NCBI GenBank assembly: GCA_035628505.1 | Contig: DASPJR010000117.1 | Span: 1 to 64,000, forward strand | Source of the DNA: DASPJR01 sp035628505 | GTDB taxonomy: Bacteria > Planctomycetota > SZUA-567 > H5-PLA8 | Reading direction: 5' to 3' | Length of the DNA: 64,000 nucleotides | Shown: positions 26,909 to 35,911 of the stretch, one piece after another | Layout of the letters: each line of letters opens with the position of its first letter | Numbering within the stretch: the stretch's first letter is position 1 | Notes under the pieces: model-generated | The model's input: the letters and a program-made list of their open reading frames with translations, nothing else | Databases searched by the model: none | What the model was told of the DNA's origin: nothing | Made by a program: the position numbers and the translations under genes

Positions 26909-28174
26909 ATGACTTACTCTGAAGCACTCGCTTTTCTAGACGGTTTTGTCAACCTCGAGCGCAGCGCGCAGACGCGCGCCACGCGCGTGGTGATCACGCT
27001 CGATCGCGTGCGTGAGATCGCGGCGCGCCTGGGAAATCCGCAGGATCGCTTCCCGACCCTGCACGTCGCCGGCACGAAAGGTAAGGGGTCGACGTGTGCC
27101 TTCGCCGCGTCGATACTCACCGCTGCCGGCTACAAGACAGGCTTATATACCTCTCCGCACCTGGTCGATGTTCGTGAGCGCATCCGCATTGGAGAGTCGA
27201 TGATTCCCAAAGCGGATTTTGCACGCATACTCAACAATTGTCGTCCGGTGCTGGAAGCGATGCGCCATCCCCCTCGCGGGCAGCGGCGCCCGACGTACTT
27301 CGAGATTCTCACGCATCTGGCTTTCGCGTGGTTTGCCGAGCAGAATGTGGATGTCGGCATCATCGAGGTGGGCCTTGGCGGGCGGCTCGATGCGACGAAC
27401 ATCATTACGCCGGTCGCCTGCGGCATCACAAACATCAGCTTCGATCATCAGGCAATTCTTGGCGACACGCTCGAGCAGATTGCACGCGAAAAGGCAGGCA
27501 TCATGAAGCCCGGCGTGCCGGTGGTGCTTGCGCCGCAGCGGCCGCACGTGCTGCGGATGCTGCAGGATTGCGCCAAGCTGACGGGCGCGCCCTGTGAAAC
27601 AATTCACGAGCCGCAGTTACCCCGGAATCTGGAAGTGGGCCTGCGAGGAGCGTTTCAGGTGGAAAACTGGGCCCTCGCCGCGCGGCTCGCTGAAATTTAT
27701 GTCGAGAGAAGCGCAGGTAAGAAGCTTTCCGCAGCGGCGTTGCGGGAGGGATCCCGGAAAGTCTCCTGGCCGGGCCGGCTCGAAGAAATCTTCAAACGCG
27801 TCTTTCTTGACGGCGCCCATAACGACCATTCGCTCGAAACGGTGCTGCGTGAAGTCCGGCCAAAGCCCCGCGGCAGTTCACCCCTGGTTGTCCTGTTCGC
27901 GTGCGCCAAAGATAAGGACTCGAAAGCCATGCTGCGTGTGCTCGCCGCCGAGAAAGTCTCGCAAGTGATCTTTACGCATTCAGGAAATGTGAGGGGAAAA
28001 GATCCTGCCGATCTGGCTTCGGAATGGCAGACTTTGAGCGGCCGCTCTGCCCTCACGTTTGCGTCACCAATGGAAGGCATTGCTGAAGCGCGGCGCCTGG
28101 CGGGAAAGACGGGCGTCGTGCTCGCGACCGGCTCGCTTTATCTCGTCGGCGCAATCAAATCCGCGCTGCGCTAA
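26909..28174 (+). CDS. folC: Folylpolyglutamate synthase / dihydrofolate synthase
   Basis: Adds glutamate to dihydropteroate and folates with ATP. The Mur-ligase-type P-loop is HVAGTKGKGST (near residue 53), followed by GLYTSPHLVDVRERI. DVGIIEVGLGGRLDATNII and CGITNISFDHQAILGDT come next, with the carbamylated-lysine region REKAGIMKPGVP. The length of 421 residues is normal. Its stop overlaps the stop of the convergent glycosyltransferase gene by 4 bp. Confidence 0.92.
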   Translation: MTYSEALAFLDGFVNLERSAQTRATRVVITLDRVREIAARLGNPQDRFPTLHVAGTKGKGSTCAFAASILTAAGYKTGLYTSPHLVDVRERIRIGESMIPKADFARILNNCRPVLEAMRHPPRGQRRPTYFEILTHLAFAWFAEQNVDVGIIEVGLGGRLDATNIITPVACGITNISFDHQAILGDTLEQIAREKAGIMKPGVPVVLAPQRPHVLRMLQDCAKLTGAPCETIHEPQLPRNLEVGLRGAFQVENWALAARLAEIYVERSAGKKLSAAALREGSRKVSWPGRLEEIFKRVFLDGAHNDHSLETVLREVRPKPRGSSPLVVLFACAKDKDSKAMLRVLAAEKVSQVIFTHSGNVRGKDPADLASEWQTLSGRSALTFASPMEGIAEARRLAGKTGVVLATGSLYLVGAIKSALR

Positions 28175-28869
28175 TCCAGCCGTTTATACCAGAAGTCGAG
28201 CCCCTCCCGTTTCATCAGGTAGCGCGGGCCCTTCAGCAACAGCGTAAAAAAAAGTTTGAGCTGCTGGCCGAGTGAATACTGTTTCGCCTTTCGCCCGGAC
28301 GTCAGAACCGCCTCGCGAACAATTACGAACCGGCCCAGCCGTTTAAGGGCTCGGCTTAAATGCACTTCTTCGCTGGCATAATAGCGCTCGTCGAAGCCGC
28401 AGGTTTTGTCGAAAACGTCTTTTCGCATGAAGACAAAGCAGCCGGCTGCCAGTCGCGCGATGGAGAAATAGAAGAACGAAAAGACGACCATGAATATCCT
28501 ATAGCGCAGCTGGAGCGGATCGCTGATCTTCACACGCGCGCCGCCGCCGATCGCGCCGGCTTTGATTGCGGCGAGCGCTGCGCGAATGGAACCTTCCGGC
28601 ACAAGCGTGTCGGCGTCGACGAAAAACAGAACCTCGCCGCGTGCTTCCTTTGCGCCCGAGTTACGGACTGCGGCGATCTGGCGCTTGTGAACATCGATCA
28701 CACGGGCGCCGCAGTCGCGCGCGAGCTGCGCAGTCTTATCGGTCGAGGCGTCGTTGACGACGATGACTTCGAACTCTTCGCCAACAGCGCGAGCCGATGC
28801 AAAAATGGATTCGAGCGTGGCGCCGATGAATTTCTCTTCGTTGTAGGCTGGAACGATGAAGGAAATCAC
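28171..28869 (-). CDS. Family 2 glycosyltransferase, membrane-associated
   Basis: A 232-residue GT-A fold enzyme that uses a nucleotide sugar. ISFIVPAYNEEKFI begins the Rossmann half, VIVVNDASTDKT is typical, and the metal-binding motif lies in FFVDADTLVPEG. A hydrophobic stretch (FMVVFSFFYFSIARLAAG) may place it at the membrane. The start at 28869 (GTG) has AGGAG 6 bp upstream; a longer reading frame reaches into lpxA. It follows lpxA on the same strand by 52 bp. The acceptor is unknown. Confidence 0.8.
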   Translation of the reverse strand: MISFIVPAYNEEKFIGATLESIFASARAVGEEFEVIVVNDASTDKTAQLARDCGARVIDVHKRQIAAVRNSGAKEARGEVLFFVDADTLVPEGSIRAALAAIKAGAIGGGARVKISDPLQLRYRIFMVVFSFFYFSIARLAAGCFVFMRKDVFDKTCGFDERYYASEEVHLSRALKRLGRFVIVREAVLTSGRKAKQYSLGQQLKLFFTLLLKGPRYLMKREGLDFWYKRLD

Positions 28870-28921
28870 GTCGCTCCTGTTGGATAGAGTTCCGGCCAGA
28901 CTTACGGAGATTGTTACGCGC

Positions 28922-29743
28922 TCAGCTCGATTCGGCTTCGGCATCGAGCCGCGCGCTGCGGCGCGTGCCCAACTGCTGGCGGCAGAACCCCCTGTGCGAA
29001 TGCGTTTTAAAGAATTCAGCCCACAGTTTGACAGCCGGGCTGCTGAATTCCTTGTCGATGCGTTCAACAGCGTCCTTAAAGTCAAGCTCGCTGCGGTACA
29101 GAACTTTATACGCGGCCTTGATTTCCTCGCGATCCTGCGACGTGAGCCAGGGCGCGCGGCGCAGGCCCACCTTATTGAGCGTTGTGATGGTGTTGACGCC
29201 GTCGCCGATCAGATAGGGGGGCACGTCCATTCCTATGCGTGAGCCGCCGGAGAGAATGGCGAGCGTGCCGATGCGGCAGAACTGGTGAATCACGACGTTG
29301 CCCGAGATGATCGCACCATCGCCCACTTGAACGTGTCCGGCCAGCAGCGCGCCATTGGCCAGCAGCACGCCTTTGCCCAGCTTGCAGTTATGCGCGACAT
29401 GGCTGCCCACCATGAGGTAGCACTTGTCGCCGATGAGCGTTCCCGTTGCACCGACGCTTCCGTGAATGGTGGCGTTTTCGCGCACGACGACATGGTCGCC
29501 AAGCAGCGTTGAAATCGGCTCGCCTTTATGCGAAAAATCCTGCGGCAGATGGCCGATGATGGCATTCATGTGAATGTCGCAGCCTTTGCCGACGCTTGTT
29601 CCGGCGCAAAGCTGCGCGCGCGCGCGGATGCGGGTGCCGTCACCAACGCTGACGTTATCTTCAATGATGGCGTACGGGCCGACGTCCACGCCGGCGCCAA
29701 GCCTGGCGCTCTGCGAAACAATTGCGCTTGGATGAATGGTCAT
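28922..29743 (-). CDS. lpxA: UDP-N-acetylglucosamine O-acyltransferase
   Basis: First step of lipid A synthesis: transfers an R-3-hydroxyacyl chain from acyl carrier protein to UDP-GlcNAc. 273 residues. The N-terminal two thirds is a left-handed beta helix of hexapeptide repeats (IHPSAIVSQSARLGAGVDVGP…). MVGSHVAHNCKLG holds the catalytic His region. GMDVPPYLIGDG and VGLRR lie at the start of the helical C terminus. ATG 29743 gives the family's usual N terminus. Confidence 0.92.
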   Translation of the reverse strand: MTIHPSAIVSQSARLGAGVDVGPYAIIEDNVSVGDGTRIRARAQLCAGTSVGKGCDIHMNAIIGHLPQDFSHKGEPISTLLGDHVVVRENATIHGSVGATGTLIGDKCYLMVGSHVAHNCKLGKGVLLANGALLAGHVQVGDGAIISGNVVIHQFCRIGTLAILSGGSRIGMDVPPYLIGDGVNTITTLNKVGLRRAPWLTSQDREEIKAAYKVLYRSELDFKDAVERIDKEFSSPAVKLWAEFFKTHSHRGFCRQQLGTRRSARLDAEAESS

Positions 29744-29810
29744 GCTCGCGTACTTTAGTGAGCATCGGCGCAAAAGGCAAACGGGGTTGATCAGCAGGAG
29801 ACGCAAACGG

Positions 29811-30440
29811 GTGAGCACGAACTGGCAGACAACATTTCAGGACCACGGCGCGATCTGGATTCATGACGGAAAGAAGGCGCGCCCGCACGCGCTGCTCACC
29901 AGCGGCCTGCATTCAGACGGCTTCGTGAATTGCACCCTGGTTACGCAGCATGCCAGCCTGCTGCAGCAGATCGTCTCGTCGCCGGAAGGCCTCGCGCCAA
30001 AGCTGCCGGCGGAGAAAGTGGATTGGGTGATCGGCTCAGCCTATGGCGCGGTGACGTTCGCGTATGCCGTGGCGCTGCAGCTCAAGGCGAAGACCGGCTT
30101 CACCGAAAAAGACGGCGAGGCGATGAAGCTCTCGCGCTTCGAGATCGGCAAGAACGAGACGGTGCTGGTAGTCGAAGACACCATTTCGACGGGCGGCTCA
30201 ACGCTGAAGACGATCGAAGGCATTCTAAAGAGTGGCGTCCCGGCGGATAACATTCTTCCGTATATCGTCTGCCTGGTGAACCGCTCCGGTTCGGATCAGC
30301 TCGCCGGCCGCGCGCTGCGGCCGCTGATCAAAACGGACATTCACACCTGGCAGCCGGCGGAATGTCCGCTTTGCAAGGCAGGATCGCAGGCCGTTCGCCC
30401 GAAGTCGCACTGGCGCGAATTGACTGCGCAGTATTCTTAA
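29811..30440 (+). CDS. pyrE: Orotate phosphoribosyltransferase
   Basis: Joins orotate to PRPP in pyrimidine synthesis. 209 residues. The PRPP-binding motif is VLVVEDTISTGGSTLKTI. HALLTSGLHSDGFVNC and GSAYGAVTFAYAVA are the other recognisable parts. A C-terminal CPLC pair followed by GSQAVRPK is seen in some longer bacterial forms. The GTG at 29811 has CAGGAG about 11 bp upstream. It is divergent from lpxA. Confidence 0.9.
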   Translation: MSTNWQTTFQDHGAIWIHDGKKARPHALLTSGLHSDGFVNCTLVTQHASLLQQIVSSPEGLAPKLPAEKVDWVIGSAYGAVTFAYAVALQLKAKTGFTEKDGEAMKLSRFEIGKNETVLVVEDTISTGGSTLKTIEGILKSGVPADNILPYIVCLVNRSGSDQLAGRALRPLIKTDIHTWQPAECPLCKAGSQAVRPKSHWRELTAQYS

Positions 30441-30479
30441 TGCAGTGACGTCCGGTCGGGCGGGCGGAAAGAGAACACG

Positions 30480-31463
30480 ATGGATATCGACAGGTTTCTT
30501 TCCTACTGGGGCCACCATACCATTATGGTGTGCATCTGGCTTACGCTGACACTTTCACTCAATTTAATCAACGGATTCTGCGGACTGTTCTCCCTCGGAC
30601 ACCAGGGTTTCTGGGCCGTTGGTGCGTACGCGGCGGCCGTCACGGTGGTCTCGTTCCCAGGCGGCGGCTGGCCGGCACTGCTGTTAAGTTTTCCCGCTGC
30701 CATTCTGGCGGCGGTTCTCTTCGGAATTCTTGTCGGCGTGCCGTGTTTGCGCCTCAAAGGGGATTATCTCGCGATCGCAACGCTCGGTTTCAGCGAGATT
30801 CTGCGCAACCTGATTCAGAATTCGGAGCGGCTTGGCCAGTCGCTGGGGATGTCCTTCCCGAACGTGGTCCGGCTTTCGGTGTCCGACCGCCGCAATTTTT
30901 ATCTGATCTACCTGGTTATCGCGATTGCGACCGTGGCGCTCACGCTTGTCGTGCTGCGCAACCTCGTTCATTCAGCGCACGGACGCGCGATCCAAGCTAT
31001 TCGCGACGACGAACGCGTTGCCGAACTGCTCGGCGTCAACCTCACGCGCTACAAAGTTCTGGTCTTCGCAACGGGAGCGGCATTCGCGGGCCTCGCCGGA
31101 GCACTCTTTGCCAACTACAACTCACAGGTGACGCCGGATGACTTCAGCTTCAACGCCGGCGTTCTGATGGTGGTGATGGTGGTGCTTGGCGGCATGGGCA
31201 GCTTTACAGGAACTGTTGTCGCGACCACTCTGCTTTATTTCGCTCCTGTTCTGCTCGCCAAATGGCTCCCCGAAACACGTGTACCCGTCTTCTATGATCC
31301 GACTCAAGGCGGAGTGGTCTATCGCGAGCTCAAAGAGCTGTGGCAGGTCCTCTTTTCGCTGCTGCTGATCATCGTCGTCCTGGTGCGGCCGCAGGGAATC
31401 ATGGGCGGACGCGAATGGAAATGGCCGTGGAAGAAACGGCCCGCCACTGAGGGCGCGCACTGA
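30480..31463 (+). CDS. livM: Branched-chain amino acid ABC transporter permease LivM
   Basis: A 327-residue inner-membrane permease of the high-affinity branched-chain amino acid family, with about nine hydrophobic segments. Conserved LivM parts are NLINGFCGLFSLGHQGFWAVGAYAAA, LRLKGDYLAIATLGFSEI, GRAIQAIRDDERVAELLGVN and VVLGGMGSFTGTVV. Its stop overlaps the livG start by one base (TGATG), so the genes are coupled. LivH and the binding protein LivJ are not in the window, so substrates (amino acids, amides or urea) are uncertain. Confidence 0.9.
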   Translation: MDIDRFLSYWGHHTIMVCIWLTLTLSLNLINGFCGLFSLGHQGFWAVGAYAAAVTVVSFPGGGWPALLLSFPAAILAAVLFGILVGVPCLRLKGDYLAIATLGFSEILRNLIQNSERLGQSLGMSFPNVVRLSVSDRRNFYLIYLVIAIATVALTLVVLRNLVHSAHGRAIQAIRDDERVAELLGVNLTRYKVLVFATGAAFAGLAGALFANYNSQVTPDDFSFNAGVLMVVMVVLGGMGSFTGTVVATTLLYFAPVLLAKWLPETRVPVFYDPTQGGVVYRELKELWQVLFSLLLIIVVLVRPQGIMGGREWKWPWKKRPATEGAH

Positions 31464-32254
31464 TGGTCTCCACTGCATCGCCTGCGCAGATACTTCTGGG
31501 CGCGCGACACGTCAGCAAGTCATTCGGCGGATTGGCCGCCGTGTCAGACTTTACCGTCGACCTCAACGAGAATGAAATAGTCGGACTGATTGGCCCCAAC
31601 GGCGCTGGCAAGACGACGGTATTCAATCTACTGACAGGCGTGTACAAGCCCGATAAAGGCTCGATCGAGCTCTTGGGCCAGAACCTTCTGCCGCTCAGCC
31701 CGGACCGGGTTACCTGCGCGGGAATGGCTCGGACCTTTCAGAATATCCGGCTCTTCAAGGAAATGACCGTCGTTGAAAACGTGAAGGTCGGCTTCCAGCC
31801 GCACATTCGCTCGGGGCTGCTGACCTCGGTCATTCGAGGACCCAAGTTTCACAACGAAGAAAAATCGATTGATGAACGCGCACGCGAGCTTTTGAAACTA
31901 CTGGGCCTCGGCGATGATGCGGAGCGGCTCAGCCGTAACCTGCCGTATGGAAAGCAGCGCAAGCTGGAAATCGCGCGCGCACTGGCGACGCGGCCGAGAG
32001 TGCTGCTGCTCGACGAGCCCGCCGCGGGTATGAACGAAAGCGAATCAGCGGCACTCAAGGATCTGCTGCTGCAGGTGCGCGAGCAATTCAAGCTGACGCT
32101 GCTGGTGATTGAACATCATATGCCGTTCGTGATGGGCCTGGTCAGCCGCCTGCTGGTGCTCGATCACGGCTGTACAATCGCGCAGGGAACGCCGCAGGAA
32201 ATCCGCTGCAACCCGGCAGTCATCGAAGCGTACCTGGGCAAGGATGAGAAATAA
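31463..32254 (+). CDS. livG: Branched-chain amino acid ABC transporter ATPase LivG
   Basis: A 263-residue ABC ATPase. Walker A is GLIGPNGAGKTTVFNL, the signature is the LivG form NLPYGKQRKLEIARAL, and Walker B is VLLLDEPAAGMN. The H-loop lies in VIEHHMPFVMG. The C-terminal extension (GTPQEIRCNPAVIEAYLGKDE) is typical of LivG. It overlaps livF by one base (TAATG). Confidence 0.93.
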   Translation: MVSTASPAQILLGARHVSKSFGGLAAVSDFTVDLNENEIVGLIGPNGAGKTTVFNLLTGVYKPDKGSIELLGQNLLPLSPDRVTCAGMARTFQNIRLFKEMTVVENVKVGFQPHIRSGLLTSVIRGPKFHNEEKSIDERARELLKLLGLGDDAERLSRNLPYGKQRKLEIARALATRPRVLLLDEPAAGMNESESAALKDLLLQVREQFKLTLLVIEHHMPFVMGLVSRLLVLDHGCTIAQGTPQEIRCNPAVIEAYLGKDEK

Positions 32255-33003
32255 TGTCCTCTGACGTATCCGCAGCGATCGCGTCGCCGGTCCTCTCAGT
32301 CAAGGGGCTGAATGTCCATTACGGCGGGATCCACGCGGTTCACGACATTAATCTTGAAGTCCGCCGCGGCGAATTGACAACGCTGATCGGCGCAAATGGC
32401 GCAGGAAAAACGACCACGCTCAAAGCTATTGCAGGGTTACTGCGGCCGTCGGGCGGCGCGGTGCACTTCGATGGCATTAACATCACCGGAACGCCCGCTC
32501 ATTCGAACGTGACGCGCGGTCTGGTGCTCTGCCCCGAAGGCCGCCGGATTTTTCCGGACCTCACCGTCGATGAGAATCTCGACCTGGGCGCTTACATCAG
32601 GCACGACAGATCGAGCATCAACGCGGATGTTCAGCGCATGCATGAGATGTTTCCGATCCTGAAAGACCGTGCTTCCCAGCTCGCCGGAACGTTATCCGGC
32701 GGCGAACAGCAGATGCTCGCCATCGCCCGCGCACTGATATCGCGCCCAAAACTGCTGATGCTGGATGAGCCCAGCCTCGGCCTGGCGCCGATGATTGTCA
32801 GCCGAATTTTCAGCATTCTTAAAGAGCTGAAAGAGCAGCAGGTGACGATCCTGCTCGTCGAGCAGAACGCGCGCAAGGCGCTGGAGATCGCCGACCGCGC
32901 CTATGTCCTTGAGACCGGCCGCCTTGTGAGGGAAGGGGATCCGCGCGAGCTGGCCAGCGATCCGCACGTTATGGAAGCCTACCTTGGCGGCTGCAACGCC
33001 TGA
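32254..33003 (+). CDS. livF: Branched-chain amino acid ABC transporter ATPase LivF
   Basis: Second ABC ATPase of the Liv system, 249 residues. Walker A is LIGANGAGKTTTLKAIAGL, the signature is LSGGEQQMLAIARAL, Walker B is LLMLDEPSLGLAP, and the H-loop is in ILLVEQNARKAL. The end HVMEAYLGG is characteristic. It is the last gene of the livMGF run. Confidence 0.93.
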   Translation: MSSDVSAAIASPVLSVKGLNVHYGGIHAVHDINLEVRRGELTTLIGANGAGKTTTLKAIAGLLRPSGGAVHFDGINITGTPAHSNVTRGLVLCPEGRRIFPDLTVDENLDLGAYIRHDRSSINADVQRMHEMFPILKDRASQLAGTLSGGEQQMLAIARALISRPKLLMLDEPSLGLAPMIVSRIFSILKELKEQQVTILLVEQNARKALEIADRAYVLETGRLVREGDPRELASDPHVMEAYLGGCNA

Positions 33004-33021
33004 TCTCTTAAGGAGTTACAT

Positions 33022-33051
33022 ATGTTTTCCGTCTGTCGCGTGCATAATTAA
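33022..33051 (+). CDS. Nine-codon reading frame behind a strong ribosome site
   Basis: AAGGAG lies 6 bp before ATG, and the frame reads MFSVCRVHN then TAA. It is 18 bp after livF and ends just before a TATAAT box (33063-33068). It may be a leader peptide, a remnant start or chance. Confidence 0.2.
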   Translation: MFSVCRVHN

Positions 33052-33111
33052 CACAAAAAAGTATAATGCCAGGGTCAGGCAGCCGCGTCCCTAATGCAGA
33101 GGCTTTTTTGC

Positions 33112-33906
33112 ATGAAGATCCTGAAGTCGATCTACGCATTCCTGCGCTCGAACTTCCTGGCCGGTTTCTTTATCGCCATCCCGTTTGCAGCCACCATTTT
33201 TTTCATCATCTGGCTCTGGGGCCAGATCGACGAGCCGCTGCGGCAGGTCTTCAATCTGGCCAGCAAACCGGCGGAGATGCCCTGGTCGCGCCTGTTCAGC
33301 GGTATCAGGAATTCCAAGTACGACGAAATGTTCGTTCCGATCATTGGACTGGTGCTGCTGCTCTTCGCGATTCTGTTCCTGGGAATCCTTGCCCGGAGCA
33401 TCATCGGACGCATGCTTCTGCTGGGTATCGAAAATGTGGTCGGGCGTCTGCCCATTGTCGGCATGCTGTACATGTCGCTTAAGCAGCTTGGCGAGGCATT
33501 TGTCTCGACAGATGGCGAGTCCAAATTTCAACGCGCCGTCATGGTTCAGTTTCCTTATAAGGGCATCTGGGCCATCGGCTTTGTGACAGGCCGCGCTCCA
33601 AGCTTTTTACCGATGACGCCACTGACCGGTACCACGCCACTGCGGGATTTGCTGACCGTCTTCGTGCCGACGACCCCGTTGCCGACGCAGGGGTTCATGC
33701 TGGTTGTGCCAGAGGCGGAGACGCTCGAGCTGAACATGCCCGTGCAGGAAGCGTTGAAGCTGGTCGTTTCGGGAGGAATGATCGGCCCGAATGAAAGTAA
33801 GCGCGTGCGCCAGCAGACCGAAGTGACCCGCACCATCTCCTCGTCGCTGCAGGCACAATCGCCGCTGAAGCCGCCGCCGGCAGTGACCGAGGAGCCGGCA
33901 AATTAA
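33112..33906 (+). CDS. DUF502 family membrane protein
   Basis: 264 residues. Two membrane helices lie near the N terminus (FLAGFFIAIPFAATIFFIIWLW and IIGLVLLLFAILFLGILARSIIG), followed by the family blocks PIVGMLYMSLKQL, AVMVQFPYKGIWAIGFVTG and VFVPTTPLPTQGFMLVVP. It ends with EALKLVVSGGMI and a polar tail. Function is unknown across the family. A TATAAT box at 33063-33068 suggests its own promoter. The ATG at 33112 gives the usual family start; 33094 would add six residues. Confidence 0.85.
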   Translation: MKILKSIYAFLRSNFLAGFFIAIPFAATIFFIIWLWGQIDEPLRQVFNLASKPAEMPWSRLFSGIRNSKYDEMFVPIIGLVLLLFAILFLGILARSIIGRMLLLGIENVVGRLPIVGMLYMSLKQLGEAFVSTDGESKFQRAVMVQFPYKGIWAIGFVTGRAPSFLPMTPLTGTTPLRDLLTVFVPTTPLPTQGFMLVVPEAETLELNMPVQEALKLVVSGGMIGPNESKRVRQQTEVTRTISSSLQAQSPLKPPPAVTEEPAN

Positions 33907-33991
33907 ACAGATTGGGCAAGGGTCAGACGAAAACAGCCGATAATACGGTCGGTATAGAATCAGGCGAGCTGGGGGAAGGGGAGGAGAAATC

Positions 33992-35875
33992 TTGAGCGAT
34001 ATTCTATCGAAGCTTGGCAGTTTTGCGGCTTCTAAGGACTCCCGTCTGGCATGCGCTGCCGCTGTAATCCTGGCGGAACTCTCGCCGCGCGATCCGGTCA
34101 TCGTCAAGCAGCTAGCCGAGGCGCTCAATGATGGAGACCCCGTTCGCCGCCCGTTCATTATCGAAGCCCTCGGAAGAATAGGCACGGCTGAGGCTGCCGC
34201 AGCACTGGTTCCGCTGATCAAGTCTGAAGGGCCTGCCAGCGAGCAGGCCTTGCGCGCAATCGCGCATACGGCCAGCGCAGCGCTAAAGCCGCTACTGAAA
34301 ATGGTGGGCCATGTTCCGCCGGCGCTGCTGGAGCGCATCGCTGAATGCGCCGGACGCACGGGAGAGAATGCCGCTTTCAGCGGGCTGTTCGGCGGATTAC
34401 TGAATGCCGACACTGACACCTGCCGCGCGATTCGCGGCGGCTTACGCACGGCGATGTCGAGCTTCGACGCGAAGTCCAAGGAGAACCTGCGCAAGCAGCT
34501 CGAGCAGGCCTTTAAAGACAAGGCGCTCACGCAGCATCATCCGTCGCTGATTGCCCTCATGAAAATCGCCGGCGATCTCGGAGACATCAGCCTGCAGAGC
34601 CCGCTGATCGAACGCATCGATGCGTCTTATCCGCCGCATGTGCGCCGCGCCGCGCTGCAATCGATCGCGATGCTGCATTACAGTGGCGAGCAGCGGGCGA
34701 AGCTTGCCCCGAAACTGCTCCCGCTCATGGCTGACAGCGACCTGGGCAATCTTGCCGAGCCGGCGCTTGAAGCGCTGCGGCAGGCGCAGCTGACATCGGA
34801 GCATCAAGCGGCGCTGAAAAAGCTGCTCAATTCGCAATCGTCTCGTATTCGCGAGTTCGCGATGCAGGGACTGGCCGCACAGGGCTCGACGCGGACGCTG
34901 CACGATCTGCTCGCGTGCCTGGACAGTCCCGATCGCAGCGTGCGCGAGGAAGCGCTGGGGGCGCTCTCCCGCGCGCCCGCTGCCGCGGGTCTGCTCAGCG
35001 AACGCCTGCTGGAGCTCGAAGGCGGCGAAGCGGCTTTGGAGACGGCGCGTGCTCTGGCAGCGCAGGCCACGAAGATTCCTCCCCGACAGCTCGAGAGTCT
35101 TTCCGACATGTACGTGAAACTGGCCTCGCCCGAGGCTTCAAAAAAGTCGCCGGATGCAGATGCGCTCCGCAAAGCGGATGAGAAGCGCCGCGCGATTCTG
35201 AACGTATTCCGCTCGGCCAATGCCCCGCAGCTGGTACATGCGGTCGTGGCGCGCGCCAGCAAGCTGCGCGACCAGGACGAGCCTCAGCGCGCGTATCAAA
35301 TGTTGAAGGACGTCAGCAATCTCAACGGCTGGGACGACAAGGCGCGGCTGGAGATGGCATTTGCGGGACTGAGCATCGGTTCACGCGACATGTCGCGCAG
35401 CGCGCGGAGCAATGATCCGGACCTGCGCCTGATCGAGGACGTTCTCAGTTCGGGCCGCATGAGCGCCAAGGATGTGGCGAAACTGGTCAGCAAAGATACC
35501 GGCCTGAGCCGCCGCACCGTGTACTACATTGGCTTCCATTTCACCGAACGCCTTGCGCACGAACGCCAGTTCGGACAGCTGGTGCTCGAGAACCTGGCCG
35601 AATCGCGTTCCGAAGAAGGAAAACAGGCGAAGGAGAAGCTTGCGATTGAAGGATTAATAACTGTCCGCGGCGGCAAGGCGGGCATTTTGGAAGAGCGTGC
35701 CAAGGTGCTGCTCTCGGCGTCCGATATGATTGCTGCCGAGGCCGCCCGCGCGGCGCAGGCCGAAGCCGAACGTAAAAAAGCGGCTCAGAAAAACGGCAAA
35801 GCAAAGGCCGTGTCGAAGGCGAAGAGCAAGCCTGCGCGGCCGGCGGTGAAGCCAAAGAAAAAAGCGGCCAAGTAA
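33992..35875 (+). CDS. HEAT-repeat protein with helical C-terminal segment and Lys/Ala tail
   Basis: 627 residues that begin with a TTG start behind GGAGGAG. Residues about 1-370 are alpha-helical repeats of roughly 35-40 residues of HEAT/PBS-lyase type (for example DPVRRPFIIEALGRIGTAEAAAALVPLI; SPDRSVREEALGALSRA). A segment near 490-520, MSAKDVAKLVSKDTGLSRRT, looks like a helix-turn-helix. The last 50 residues are a Lys/Ala-rich basic tail, as seen in nucleic-acid-binding proteins. It probably acts as a scaffold; the partner is unknown. Confidence 0.65.
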   Translation: MSDILSKLGSFAASKDSRLACAAAVILAELSPRDPVIVKQLAEALNDGDPVRRPFIIEALGRIGTAEAAAALVPLIKSEGPASEQALRAIAHTASAALKPLLKMVGHVPPALLERIAECAGRTGENAAFSGLFGGLLNADTDTCRAIRGGLRTAMSSFDAKSKENLRKQLEQAFKDKALTQHHPSLIALMKIAGDLGDISLQSPLIERIDASYPPHVRRAALQSIAMLHYSGEQRAKLAPKLLPLMADSDLGNLAEPALEALRQAQLTSEHQAALKKLLNSQSSRIREFAMQGLAAQGSTRTLHDLLACLDSPDRSVREEALGALSRAPAAAGLLSERLLELEGGEAALETARALAAQATKIPPRQLESLSDMYVKLASPEASKKSPDADALRKADEKRRAILNVFRSANAPQLVHAVVARASKLRDQDEPQRAYQMLKDVSNLNGWDDKARLEMAFAGLSIGSRDMSRSARSNDPDLRLIEDVLSSGRMSAKDVAKLVSKDTGLSRRTVYYIGFHFTERLAHERQFGQLVLENLAESRSEEGKQAKEKLAIEGLITVRGGKAGILEERAKVLLSASDMIAAEAARAAQAEAERKKAAQKNGKAKAVSKAKSKPARPAVKPKKKAAK

Positions 35876-35884
35876 GCCGCTTTT
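35860..35884 (+). terminator. Terminator overlapping the end of the HEAT-repeat gene
   Basis: aaaagcggc and gccgctttt form a 9-bp stem around the TAA stop codon. A-tract and T-tract on either side allow it to work in both directions; the convergent aroA gene ends at 35912. Confidence 0.75.
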
Positions 35885-35911
35885 GCCGTCAATTTAGCGG
35901 CACACGTCTGC

